This document shows positions 32,968 through 42,251 of a DNA stretch of 64,000 nt, one piece after another. The notes under the pieces were generated by a model that did not search any database, was not told where the DNA came from, and saw only the letters and a program-made list of their open reading frames with translations. The position numbers and the translations under genes are program-made. Each line of letters begins with the position of its first letter. The first letter of the stretch is position 1. The stretch covers positions 62,001-126,000 of the forward strand of contig JBJKRL010000024.1 in assembly GCA_046704745.1 (NCBI GenBank), written 5' to 3'. The stretch is from CAWGGS01 sp046704745. GTDB lineage: Bacteria > Desulfobacterota > Desulfobulbia > Desulfobulbales > Desulfocapsaceae.

Positions 32968-35316
32968 ATGGAAATAGATCGAGAAAAACTAAATCAAGCT
33001 AAGCTTGATGTGGCCAAAAGACTTAAGGAGGGAGAAAAAGATAGAGCACGTTTGCGACTAGCAAAAGGCCTCAAGGAGCTTGAAGCTCGTAACTTCACAA
33101 TTCTTTCCAATGACCGATTCGTTAACGAACTAACAAGATATATCTGTGATATTGAATTCATGGAGCAGAGCGATTCCTTTCTTCCGATTTTGGAAAGTAT
33201 AGGAGAAGGTTGTTGTTCTGATAGTCGGGAAGTGCGCGAACGGGCACTGGTCATAATTACTGTTTTTTCAGAATATGTTCTGGAAATAGAGCGCTTTGAT
33301 TTTATCGGAAAACTTGCTGAAATCCTTATTGCATGGTTGGAAGGAGAAGATGAATATCTTTCAGGTTTTATGATTATTTGTCAACAACTACAGAAAATAG
33401 CCATAAAACTTCTTAGTTATAACCATTGGGAAGAGGTTGAAAATCTTCTCATTCTCTTGAATAAAATTCAAAATGGGACCATTAAAAAAAGTAACACTAT
33501 AAAAGGTACCGTTGCCAAGGTCCTCGAAAGCATAGCAACAGTAAATGTATTAGATCGCCTAACTCAAACCTATCTCGATACCTTAAAGAAAGGACATAAA
33601 AGGGCGGGCCGCTTATTAAGAAATCTCGGTCGGAGAGCTGTCATCTATCTTCTGAACAAGCTGATGCATAGCAATGATAAAATGGAAAGATTCCGACTGA
33701 TGGGGCTTATTCCTCAAACTGGCAGTGCAGTAGCCCCGGTTTTTCAGGAATGTCTGGAGAAGAACCCTCCCTGGTATGTCATCCGAAATATTATGTCCAT
33801 GATTGCGGAAATTGGCGATCCTTCCCTCTATTTCCTGGTTGAAAATGGTCTTCATCACCGCGATATTCGCGTTCAACAGGAAGCTATTACCTGTATTACC
33901 AAGCTCGGTGGATCAGAGATGAAGAATCGTCTGATCTCAGCACTTGAAAATATAAGCGATGAGTTAAAAGTCGGCGTAGTTATGAAACTCGGCCAGTTCA
34001 AAGGAAATGATGTAACTGCAGCATTTTTTGAACTTTTTGAGAAGCGAACGAGTTTTGCCGATTCCATAGCGGATGAACTCTTGTTGGCTCTTTGTATTGT
34101 TTTTAAATCTTTTCCGAAAAGAAGAACAGCTCAATGTCTACGGCATCTTATAGCTGAACAAAAGGAAAAGCGGAATCCTTCGGACAAACTCATGTTGATC
34201 GCCGAAGAAGCCTTATCGGAGATCGAGCCGAAGGTTCGCCATGATCTCAAAGGAGAAACTGATGCATTGGACATGTTGGCTTTTGGTGACGATCCCATGG
34301 TGGAACATGTGGCCAAGAGAAAGGTGAGGGATTTGTTGGATGAAGTCCAAAAAATAGTTGGTAAAGGAAATGTCGGAAAAGCAAGTGAACTGTTATACAC
34401 AGAGGCAATTGCATCTGCCAAGAACAAAGAATTTAGGGTGGCAGAAATTCTGCGTGACAAGATCCTAGATATTAATCCCATTGCCTTAGCAGAGGTTTTA
34501 GAAGTGGGAGAGATTATAGAAGAGGAGAGAAGTACATCAATAAGTTCTCATCATATTGAGATTTGGAGTGAATTGTATGATGAGATGTCGACTGAAGAAT
34601 TTAATGCACTGTATGCCGCTTTGAAAAAGGAAACCTATAATCCCGGAGAAACCATAATTAAGAACGGAGAGACTGATCCATGCCTATTCTTTATTTATTC
34701 AGGGATTGTGCATCTATCCTGCATGTGCGGTAATAAGGAAACATTTCTTAAGCGAATGCAGCCTGGAGAGATAATAGGCATCGGACCTTTTTTTTCCCTT
34801 TCCGTGTGGACGGTTTCTCTCGTTTCTCAGAATACAACGCAAATCCAAGTGTTAGATCGTGATCGGTTTGTGAGAATAAAAGAGCGATTCCCATATATTG
34901 AGACAAAACTCCACGAATATTGTAAACAATTTGATACTGTTCCCACACTATTACGAATGGCGGGAGAAGATAGAAGGGAATATGCCAGATACACTGTTCC
35001 TTTATCAATAACGAGTATTACCCTTGACCCGTACGGAAAAAAGAGACAGTATTCATTTGAGGGAGAAATGATAGATGTTTCCCGGGGTGGGCTTTCTTTT
35101 CAGCTTCGGATGTCCCGAGGTATGAATTCGAAATTCCTTCTTGGACGACAAATCATTTCCGAAATTCAAATTGATAACAAAAATAAATTGAAATGTTCAG
35201 GTGTTATAGTATCCGTTGGCTTTCCAACGGCTGAATTAGTAGGATATTCGATACATGTGAAATTTACCACTTTAATGAGTCAGGCGGATTTTACTCGGGT
35301 GAACAAGATTGCCTGA
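32968..35316 (+). CDS. HEAT-repeat protein with cNMP-binding-like and PilZ domains
   Basis: 782 residues, no signal peptide. Helical HEAT-like repeats fill about 60-410. A CRP-type beta-roll (about 545-645) has PGETIIKNGETDPCLFFIYSGIVHLS, but its phosphate cassette reads IGIGPFFSLSVWTVSLVS, lacking the Glu and Arg that bind cAMP. A C-terminal PilZ domain (about 665-775) has the c-di-GMP motifs DRREYARY (RxxxR) and IDVSRGGLSF (DxSxxG). It therefore probably reads c-di-GMP; ligand of the beta-roll is unknown. It lies downstream of gabD and a lipoprotein, near the cyclase gene. Start ATG 32968. Confidence 0.85.
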   Translation: MEIDREKLNQAKLDVAKRLKEGEKDRARLRLAKGLKELEARNFTILSNDRFVNELTRYICDIEFMEQSDSFLPILESIGEGCCSDSREVRERALVIITVFSEYVLEIERFDFIGKLAEILIAWLEGEDEYLSGFMIICQQLQKIAIKLLSYNHWEEVENLLILLNKIQNGTIKKSNTIKGTVAKVLESIATVNVLDRLTQTYLDTLKKGHKRAGRLLRNLGRRAVIYLLNKLMHSNDKMERFRLMGLIPQTGSAVAPVFQECLEKNPPWYVIRNIMSMIAEIGDPSLYFLVENGLHHRDIRVQQEAITCITKLGGSEMKNRLISALENISDELKVGVVMKLGQFKGNDVTAAFFELFEKRTSFADSIADELLLALCIVFKSFPKRRTAQCLRHLIAEQKEKRNPSDKLMLIAEEALSEIEPKVRHDLKGETDALDMLAFGDDPMVEHVAKRKVRDLLDEVQKIVGKGNVGKASELLYTEAIASAKNKEFRVAEILRDKILDINPIALAEVLEVGEIIEEERSTSISSHHIEIWSELYDEMSTEEFNALYAALKKETYNPGETIIKNGETDPCLFFIYSGIVHLSCMCGNKETFLKRMQPGEIIGIGPFFSLSVWTVSLVSQNTTQIQVLDRDRFVRIKERFPYIETKLHEYCKQFDTVPTLLRMAGEDRREYARYTVPLSITSITLDPYGKKRQYSFEGEMIDVSRGGLSFQLRMSRGMNSKFLLGRQIISEIQIDNKNKLKCSGVIVSVGFPTAELVGYSIHVKFTTLMSQADFTRVNKIA

Positions 35317-35359
35317 AATAATCTTTTTGCAATCAACTCATATCGTTAAGGAGCTTTCT

Positions 35360-35677
35360 ATGATAGATCTCATAAAAAAAGCTATGTTTACTGGAGCTGG
35401 AATTGTAGCTTTAACCAAGGATAAACTAGAAGAAATCGGTCAGGATTTTGTTGAAAAGGGGAGACTCTCCGAGCAGGAAGGCAAGAAATTTATCGATGAA
35501 CTAATTAAGCGTTCGGATGAATCAAAAGAGGCAATTCGTCGACAGATAGATGATCGAATACGGGAGGCACTACAAAAGGTGGATATCGCCCGGAGCAGTG
35601 AAATGGAAGAGTTAAAGGCCCAGATCAAGGAACTTCAGGAGGCTTTGAGAGAAAAAGAGCAGAAGGAAGAAAGTTAA
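35360..35677 (+). CDS. Phasin-like coiled-coil protein
   Basis: 105 residues: MIDLIKKAMFTGAGIVALTKDKLEEIGQ and then a continuous charged coiled coil. This pattern matches the poly(3-hydroxyalkanoate) granule/phasin-related family, but no PHA synthase is near and the role is uncertain. I choose ATG 35360 (AAGGAG just upstream) over earlier codons. It overlaps murJ by 4 bp tail to tail. Confidence 0.7.
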   Translation: MIDLIKKAMFTGAGIVALTKDKLEEIGQDFVEKGRLSEQEGKKFIDELIKRSDESKEAIRRQIDDRIREALQKVDIARSSEMEELKAQIKELQEALREKEQKEES

Positions 35678-37260
35678 GAGAACACTCTTGTTTTTATTTT
35701 ACTGATTATATCTGTGAGTTCATGTAGCCTGAGCATATAAAGGGTGATGCCGTAAAGAAATCCGGCGACAAATATAAGAGAAACAAGAGAGAGTGCTCTC
35801 TCATAGATATTACCGACAAACCATGCGGAGCAGTAAGTGCGTACCGCCATGATCAAAGAGGACATCACCAGGGTAGCGAGACAGATTTTTAGTACTCCCT
35901 TTGCAAGATAACCTATTGGATATCCATTTAATTTTTTATAAAGAACAAGACTTAGAAAAAGTAAGGAAAAGATTGCCGAACAGGAAACTGAAAGAGCAAT
36001 TGCCCTGTGTTGAAAAGCTGAAATGGTAAAACTGATTATCGCAATATTTGTAACTACTGAAAGAAAGCTGGCAATCACAGGATATTTGGTATCATCCAGT
36101 GCATAAAATACCGGAACGAGAATTTTGTTTGCCGAATAGGCGAAAAGACCAATGGAATACAGGGAAAGGGCCTGAGCGGTAGCCAAGGTGTCGGTAGCTG
36201 TAAATGCCCCTCGTTCAAAGATCAGACGGATGATTGGTTTATCCAGAAGAATCAAGCCTGCACTTGCCGGAATGGTAAGACAAAACACCATAGTAAGAGA
36301 AGAAACCAACGTTTCTTTCATTCCCTGAATATCCATTTTTGCCGCATGTCTAGCAAGTACCGGCATGGCGGCGATAGAAAAAGCAACACCAAATATTCCA
36401 ATGGGAAGTTGAACAAGCCTAAATGCATATTGGAGCCATGAAACTGAACCCTCCACACAGGAAGAGGCAAATCTGGTATTTATGAAGAGGTTTATCTGGG
36501 TGGCGGAAAGTCCTATTGTTGCAGGAATCATTAATCGCAGTATACGTTTAAGGCCTGGATCGGAAAGTCGTAGATGTGGACTGAAGGTAAATCCGGTTTT
36601 ATAAAGAGTAGGAAGTTGCATTCCCAATTGGAGGATACCTCCCACCAGAGTTCCTATGGCCATACCTGCAATGGCTGGTTGACCGTATCTGGGAAGAACA
36701 AGAGCAAGGCCTACGCCTCCGATGATTGACCCGAGATTGAAAAAGCTTGAGGCCATGGCTGGTACAAAAAACCGGCCTTTAGTGTTTAAAATGCCCATGA
36801 TGACGGCTGAGAGTGATATAAAAACCAGAAACGGCATCATGATTATTGTCAGTTTGGTGGTAAGGGCCGCCTTTCCAGGGATCTCTGAAAAATCAGAGGC
36901 AAAAAGCGTGACAATCGGTCCTGCCATATAGATCCCCACAAGAGTGATCAGACTCAGGGCGATAGCAAAAAAGACCAAAACATTGGAGGCAAGCATCCAG
37001 GTTTGCTGTGGGGTGCGGTTGGTGTCGTAATCGGAAAAAACGGTTACAAACGCAGCGGAAAGAGCCCCTTCCCCAAAAAGATCTCTTAGAAGGTTCGGGA
37101 TCCTGAAGGCGACAACAAAGGCATCATAGGCGGTTCCTGCCCCGAACATGCCGGCAAATACCTGCTCCCGTATCAGCCCTAAAATACGACTGCACATTAC
37201 TGCAACCCCTACGGTGCCTGCAGATCTCGCTATTCTTCCGCTTTGCTGTGATTTACTCAA
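35674..37260 (-). CDS. murJ: Lipid II flippase MurJ
   Basis: A 528-residue polytopic inner-membrane protein of the MOP superfamily that flips lipid II for peptidoglycan synthesis. The N-terminus has GTVGVAVMCSRILGLIREQVFAGMFGAGTAYDAFVVAFRIPNLLRDLFGEGALSAAF as in MviN/MurJ proteins, followed by the usual 13-14 hydrophobic helices. Start is TTG 37260 with GAGG 8 nt upstream. It is convergent with the phasin-like gene. Confidence 0.95.
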   Translation of the reverse strand: MSKSQQSGRIARSAGTVGVAVMCSRILGLIREQVFAGMFGAGTAYDAFVVAFRIPNLLRDLFGEGALSAAFVTVFSDYDTNRTPQQTWMLASNVLVFFAIALSLITLVGIYMAGPIVTLFASDFSEIPGKAALTTKLTIIMMPFLVFISLSAVIMGILNTKGRFFVPAMASSFFNLGSIIGGVGLALVLPRYGQPAIAGMAIGTLVGGILQLGMQLPTLYKTGFTFSPHLRLSDPGLKRILRLMIPATIGLSATQINLFINTRFASSCVEGSVSWLQYAFRLVQLPIGIFGVAFSIAAMPVLARHAAKMDIQGMKETLVSSLTMVFCLTIPASAGLILLDKPIIRLIFERGAFTATDTLATAQALSLYSIGLFAYSANKILVPVFYALDDTKYPVIASFLSVVTNIAIISFTISAFQHRAIALSVSCSAIFSLLFLSLVLYKKLNGYPIGYLAKGVLKICLATLVMSSLIMAVRTYCSAWFVGNIYERALSLVSLIFVAGFLYGITLYMLRLHELTDIISKIKTRVFS

Positions 37261-37542
37261 TTCTTATGCCTCAGGATTGTAAACTATGTATAAAACCCGG
37301 AGGGAGCATACCTTTTCCATAGCGTTTTTTCCACATAATCATAATCATGCTTTCAAATAGTCTCATAACGAGTAATTCTATTTCGAAAAGCTGTGGCCCA
37401 TGTTAAACATACTTGACTTTACCCTGTGAAACTGAATATATGAGGAGTGGTTTTTTCGGAACTCAGAAATATCCTATAATTTACGAATAACCGATCCGTA
37501 TTGGAGAGGCTTTGTTGAATAGTACATTTTGAGGAGACATTC

Positions 37543-39606
37543 ATGCAGGATACGAAACTAGTGAGAAACATAGCAATTATCGGACATGGAAACAGTGGAA
37601 AAACATCCTTGGCTGAGGCCATGTTATTCACTGCAGGAAAAATCAAGAGATTAGGAAAGGTTGACGACGGAAGTTCCTGTATGGATTATGAGGAAGAGGA
37701 AATCAAACGCAATATCTCTATTACTTCTTCCTTTCATAATTATCTCTGGAAAAAGCATGAAGTGTATCTGGTCGATACACCCGGTGACGACAATTTTATC
37801 AATGAAACCCTTTTTGCTTCTCAGATTTGCGATGGGGCGGTTTTCGCCATTGGCGCAGTGATGGGAGTGAAAGGGCAGACGACGAAATTTGCTGATTTCA
37901 TAGCAGAAAAATCGTTGCCTTGCATTATTTTTATCAACAAAATGGACCGGGAACGCGCTGATTTTGAAAAGACCTTGGAGGAGGTTCAGACCTCCTTGCC
38001 GTTTTCTCCTGTTCCGATTCATTTGCCAATAGGTTCCGAAGATAAATTCAAAGGATTGGTAGATCTCATTTCTGGGAAAGCCTATCTTTTTGATGATGGC
38101 AACAAAGGTGGCGTGAAAGAGACCGAGGTTCCCGCTGATCTCAAGGAGATTGTTGGCCTGCATAGGGAAAATCTTATGGAGAAGGCCGCTGAGATGGATG
38201 ATGAACTCATCGAAAAGTTCCTGGAGGACGGCGAGCTTTCAGAACAGGACATACAAAAGGGATTGCAGATCGGAGTTACAGAAGGAAAAATCGCCCCTGT
38301 CTGTCTCGGGTCTGCCTCACTCAACAAAGGTACTGCAACCCTGCTTGATGCTGTGAATCAGTATCTCCCATCTCCTTCCGATAAACCGGTTTTAGTTGGA
38401 CAAGATCCAAAATCTAAACAGGCAATAGAACGAAAGCCAAACGCCGAAGAAAAATTTTCCGCCTATGTCTTTAAGACCATGGCCGATCCATATGCCGGAA
38501 GACTCACGATCTTCAGAGTATATTCAGGAATACTTTCTGGAGACACCTTCTACAATGCAAATAAACAGACTCTTGAGAGGTTCGGACAATTGTACGTTTT
38601 GGAAGGCAAAGAACAACGTGCTATTGATCAAGCAAGTCCAGGTATGATCGTTGCTGTTGCAAAACTCAAAGAGACAACGACTGGAGATACCCTTTGTGAT
38701 GCAAATGCACCAATTGTCTATGGTAAATTAAGATCCTTCGAACCTGTCATATCGTATGCAGTCAGTGCCAAAAAAGGAGAGGAAGAAAAGCTCTTCTCAT
38801 CCATTACTAAATTGCTCGATGAAGATCTGACCCTCCGAGTAACTCGCCAGCAACAGACGGGTGAGGTCTTGCTGTCAGGTGTCGGTCAGGTTCATTTAGA
38901 AGTGATTGGTTCTAAGATTAAGAGGAAGTTTGGGGTGGAGATGGAACTATCTCTACCCAAAATTCCTTATAAGGAAACAATTAAAGGCAAGGCCAGGGTT
39001 CAGGGAAAACATAAAAAACAGAGTGGAGGGCGTGGGCAATACGGAGATTGTTGGATTGAGATAGAACCGCAACCGGCCGGTACAGGATTTGTTTTCGAGG
39101 ACAAAATTGTCGGTGGCGTTATCCCTCAGCAGTATCGTCCTGCTGTAGAGAAAGGGATTCAGGAGGCTATGGAGAAGGGGGTTTTGGCCGGTTATCCTGT
39201 TGTTGACCTGAAAGTTGCCTTGGTGGATGGATCGTTCCACAACGTGGATTCCTCAGAAATGGCCTTTAAGATAGCAGGATCGCTTGCGTTTAAAAAAGGA
39301 GCCCAGGAATCAGGACTTGTTCTGCTGGAGCCGATAATGAATATCACCATTCGTGTTGGTAAGGAGCATGTTGGAGATATTATGGGAGATCTGAATTCCC
39401 GGCGCGGTAAAGTCATGGGAATGGATTCCGATGAGAAAAATGAGATAATAAATGCACAGGTTCCAATGTCGGAGATCCAGGTATATGCAACAGATCTCAC
39501 CTCAATGACCGGGGGACGCGGTACATTTACTGTGTCTTTTTCTCATTATGAGGTTGTTCCCTCACACATTGCCGAAAAGATAGTGGCCGAAAGAAATATC
39601 GAGTAA
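37543..39606 (+). CDS. EF-G-like GTPase (divergent elongation factor G)
   Basis: 687 residues with all five EF-G domains. G1 is GHGNSGKTS instead of GHIDAGKTT; G3 is DTPGDDNF, so the catalytic His of DTPGHVDF is Asp here; G4 is NKMD. Domain IV has GKHKKQSGGRGQYGDCWIEIEP and the C-terminus GGRGTFTVSFSHYEVVP. This matches the EF-G-like/EF-G II class; canonical FusA is expected elsewhere. Proposed roles in the class are ribosome recycling or rescue, not shown here. Start ATG 37543 with GAGGAG about 10 nt upstream. Confidence 0.88.
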   Translation: MQDTKLVRNIAIIGHGNSGKTSLAEAMLFTAGKIKRLGKVDDGSSCMDYEEEEIKRNISITSSFHNYLWKKHEVYLVDTPGDDNFINETLFASQICDGAVFAIGAVMGVKGQTTKFADFIAEKSLPCIIFINKMDRERADFEKTLEEVQTSLPFSPVPIHLPIGSEDKFKGLVDLISGKAYLFDDGNKGGVKETEVPADLKEIVGLHRENLMEKAAEMDDELIEKFLEDGELSEQDIQKGLQIGVTEGKIAPVCLGSASLNKGTATLLDAVNQYLPSPSDKPVLVGQDPKSKQAIERKPNAEEKFSAYVFKTMADPYAGRLTIFRVYSGILSGDTFYNANKQTLERFGQLYVLEGKEQRAIDQASPGMIVAVAKLKETTTGDTLCDANAPIVYGKLRSFEPVISYAVSAKKGEEEKLFSSITKLLDEDLTLRVTRQQQTGEVLLSGVGQVHLEVIGSKIKRKFGVEMELSLPKIPYKETIKGKARVQGKHKKQSGGRGQYGDCWIEIEPQPAGTGFVFEDKIVGGVIPQQYRPAVEKGIQEAMEKGVLAGYPVVDLKVALVDGSFHNVDSSEMAFKIAGSLAFKKGAQESGLVLLEPIMNITIRVGKEHVGDIMGDLNSRRGKVMGMDSDEKNEIINAQVPMSEIQVYATDLTSMTGGRGTFTVSFSHYEVVPSHIAEKIVAERNIE

Positions 39607-39638
39607 TTTTCAAAAGATGAGTTGTCGGTAAATTGTAA

Positions 39639-40145
39639 ATGACAGAAGAGGCACAAGAATTCAGTTTTGCAGTGATTACCCTGAGCGATAAGGGTTCCAG
39701 GGGAGAGCGGGAGGATTTAAGCGGCAAACTTTTGCAGGATTTGCTGACAAAAGAAGGGTATACTCTTCGCGCATATGAAATTCTCCCGGATTCCATTGGG
39801 GACATTGTCAAAACTGTTCGTGATCTTGTCGATGTCAAAAAGATAGATCTCATTGTGACAACAGGTGGAACAGGAGTTGCTCCAACGGATGTGACACCTG
39901 AAGCAATGCAGGATGTGATAGAAAAGGACATTCCCGGAATGGCTGAAGCAATGCGCGCCGCCAGCTTGCAGAAAACCCCTCATGCAATGTTGTCCAGGGC
40001 AAGAGCCGGAATTCGTGGGCAAAGCCTTATCATCAATCTTCCCGGAAGCAAAAAGGCAGCCAAGGAAAATATCGAGGTGGTGCTCCCTGCACTCTTGCAT
40101 GCTTTGGAAAAAATAAAGGGTGGCACGAGCGATTGCGGCAGTTGA
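39639..40145 (+). CDS. Molybdenum cofactor biosynthesis protein MogA/MoaB family
   Basis: 168 residues. Binds molybdopterin and forms adenylyl-molybdopterin before metal insertion. Motifs: FAVITLSDKGSRGEREDLSG, VTTGGTGVAPTDVTPEA and INLPGSKKAAKENIE. It lies 33 bp downstream of the EF-G-like gene on the same strand. MogA and MoaB cannot be separated with confidence from sequence alone. The substrate is consistent with molybdo- or tungsto-enzymes such as formate dehydrogenase, usually also selenoproteins in this group. Confidence 0.9.
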   Translation: MTEEAQEFSFAVITLSDKGSRGEREDLSGKLLQDLLTKEGYTLRAYEILPDSIGDIVKTVRDLVDVKKIDLIVTTGGTGVAPTDVTPEAMQDVIEKDIPGMAEAMRAASLQKTPHAMLSRARAGIRGQSLIINLPGSKKAAKENIEVVLPALLHALEKIKGGTSDCGS

Positions 40146-40158
40146 CCATGATGTTTCA

Positions 40159-40234
40159 TGAACATTGTGTCTCAATAGGCAGGTAAGGTAAAAAAATTCA
40201 AATTACCCCAATCAATTGTTTGACACAATGTTCA
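40159..40234. repeat. Pair of 13-bp perfect inverted repeats
   Basis: TGAACATTGTGTC (40159-40171) and GACACAATGTTCA (40222-40234) are perfect inverted repeats 50 bp apart, in the non-coding gap between moaB-like and purM. Confidence 0.6.
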
Positions 40235-40389
40235 ATAAGGATACACCAAAAGAGTTCTCTCAAGGCGTACTAATCCTACCATATTCGAATATTCATTGAT
40301 TTCCATATCAAGCTTTGTGGTATTTACTGAATAAACCACAATCAGTTCAGACTGTAAGAAATCGGGACGAAACTGCCCATGTACGTGGT

Positions 40390-40410
40390 CTCCCCTTCAT
40401 TAAAGGGGAG
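40390..40410. terminator. Possible terminator hairpin between moaB-like and purM genes
   Basis: CTCCCCTT pairs perfectly with AAGGGGAG around a CATTA loop, 11 bp before the purM stop codon. No T-run follows on either strand, so the hairpin may be a weak or Rho-assisted terminator, or something else. Confidence 0.45.
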
Positions 40411-40420
40411 GGGGAAACTT

Positions 40421-41476
40421 TTAAAATTGAAGTTCAACCATGGGATCCTGCTCATTTTTGACAGCGACTATTTTGCCGATAATGAAGGTGGTTTCCCCGA
40501 CGGCATTGAACTGTAGAGAAATATCCTCAGCTGTATCCTCATCAACGATAACCAAAAGACCGATACCCATATTGAAAGTCCGATACATCTCTTCTCTTGA
40601 AATTTTCCCGCTCTCTTGGAGAAAATTGAAAATCGGTGGGATTTCCCAACTATTTCCATCGATGATAGCTTTACAACCTTTTGGTAAAATACGCGGCGTG
40701 TTGTCTATGAATCCTCCCCCGGTATTATGAACCATCCCGTTAATACGGAATTTTCGCAACACGTTAAGAACCGATTGCACATATATCCTGGTAGGTTTTA
40801 AAAGTTCTTCGCCTAAGGTACACCCGAGCTCTTTGACCTCGGAGTTGACGGTAAGTCCGAGATCGTCAAAACAGATTTTTCTGACAAGAGAGAACCCGTT
40901 CGAATGAAGACCATTTGAGGCAAGGCCCAGGATAGTGTTTCCCACTTTTATCTCAGAACCGTCGATAATTGCATCCCGGTCCGCTATTCCCACCGTGAAT
41001 CCGGCAAGATCATAGTCTCCGGCCTTATATAGACCCGGCATTTCAGCGGTTTCGCCACCCACAAGAGAACATTTTGCCTGACGGCATCCTTCTGCTATAC
41101 CTTTCACTACTTCAGTCGCGATATCGATATCGAGCTTGCCGGTTGAAAAATAATCCAAAAAACAAAGCGGGGTTGCTCCTCCAACAATGATATCGTTGAC
41201 GCACATGGCTACCAGGTCTATTCCTATCGTATCATGTTTATTACAGAGATTTGCCACAGCGAGTTTGGTGCCGACGCCATCCGTTGAAGAAACCAGTACA
41301 GGCTTTTTGTATTTTCCTGTATCAATTGCAAAGAAACTTGAAAAACCGCCAATATCATTCAATACACCACGCTGATGAGTTGAGGAGACGATATCTTTAA
41401 TATTTCTTACAAAAGTATTTCCTTTATCGATATCTACGCCCGCTTCCTTATATTTTGATTTTTTAGAGGTAGTCAT
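40421..41476 (-). CDS. purM: Phosphoribosylformylglycinamidine cyclo-ligase
   Basis: Converts FGAM to AIR (step 5 of purine synthesis) with ATP. 351 residues: YKEAGVDIDKGN at the N-terminus, GGFSSFFAID, SSTDGVGTKLAVA, DLVAMCVNDIIVGGATPLCFLDYF, GGETAEMPGLY and the C-terminal IGKIVAVKN. Its product is the substrate of the next reaction, whose enzyme PurE is in the PurD-PurE fusion at 13731. It is an isolated gene, read opposite to its neighbours. Confidence 0.97.
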   Translation of the reverse strand: MTTSKKSKYKEAGVDIDKGNTFVRNIKDIVSSTHQRGVLNDIGGFSSFFAIDTGKYKKPVLVSSTDGVGTKLAVANLCNKHDTIGIDLVAMCVNDIIVGGATPLCFLDYFSTGKLDIDIATEVVKGIAEGCRQAKCSLVGGETAEMPGLYKAGDYDLAGFTVGIADRDAIIDGSEIKVGNTILGLASNGLHSNGFSLVRKICFDDLGLTVNSEVKELGCTLGEELLKPTRIYVQSVLNVLRKFRINGMVHNTGGGFIDNTPRILPKGCKAIIDGNSWEIPPIFNFLQESGKISREEMYRTFNMGIGLLVIVDEDTAEDISLQFNAVGETTFIIGKIVAVKNEQDPMVELQF

Positions 41477-41761
41477 GGTAAGTTTTAATGAAAGAATCTT
41501 GAAAAAAATGGAAAGAACTGTTCAAATTAGCAACAGCGCCTCTGTAAAAACCCAGCTATTTTAAGAAAAAGACAGATAATTTATTCCATCAAAAGGCAGC
41601 CGATATGGTCTTTTAACCCAAATCGAAAGACAGCTCGTGCATATTATTAGGTGTGTCAGGAAAAAGCAATTGAATATCTACCGGCCTTTCTCAGAACAAG
41701 GTATAATTGACCGGATTCGTTTATTATTAGAATAAAAATATTGTAATATTCCATCGCTCCC

Positions 41762-41959
41762 ATGAAACTTATACTCCTTTTGATAGGGATGGTTCTTGTT
41801 CTTGAAGGATTACCCTATGCTGCAGCACCTGAAATGATGCAGAATTGGTTAAAAGAGTTAAGTGAAATGCGTCCTCGGGATCTTAGAATATTTGGTATAA
41901 TCTCGGTTGTATGTGGTTTGATTTTGTGCTGGGTGATCCAGCACAATGGAAATTATTAA
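41762..41959 (+). CDS. Small membrane protein, DUF2065 family
   Basis: 65 residues with two predicted hydrophobic helices (LILLLIGMVLVLEGLPYAA and FGIISVVCGLILCWVI) and the family motif RPRDLRIFGIISVVCGL. Function unknown. ATG 41762, preceded by an AT-rich 285-bp gap after the purM start. Confidence 0.8.
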   Translation: MKLILLLIGMVLVLEGLPYAAAPEMMQNWLKELSEMRPRDLRIFGIISVVCGLILCWVIQHNGNY

Positions 41960-42017
41960 TGTAGCCTCTCTTCACAAAGCCTGCCTTCTCTGTTTTTCTC
42001 TTTCAGCATCTTGATAT

Positions 42018-42081
42018 TCCGAGGATAAAATTTTGAGCATAACGTGGAGTTTGGGCGAAAAGATCTTTTTGCAAGTGGCTC
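42018..42081. repeat. Truncated MITE-like element, copy 3
   Basis: The right-end 64 bp matches copy 2: CCGAGGATAAAATTTTGAGC and CTTTTTGCAAGTGGCTC are shared. An internal segment of about 30 bp (CCGGTAAGCGAGCCGGCGAGAA-type) is deleted. The left end was not found. Confidence 0.75.
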
Positions 42082-42251
42082 AGGTGAAAATAAATCGCAT
42101 ACAATTATACTCGATGCATAGATGCGGCTATTTATTGTTTTTTATTCAATATGAGCTTGCGAGGGAAGGGCTTTCCATGGTATTTCGATAATTCCACCAC
42201 AGAGGAATGCTGAACTTTCCGGTAAGCCAATTGAAACTCAAAGAACAACCT

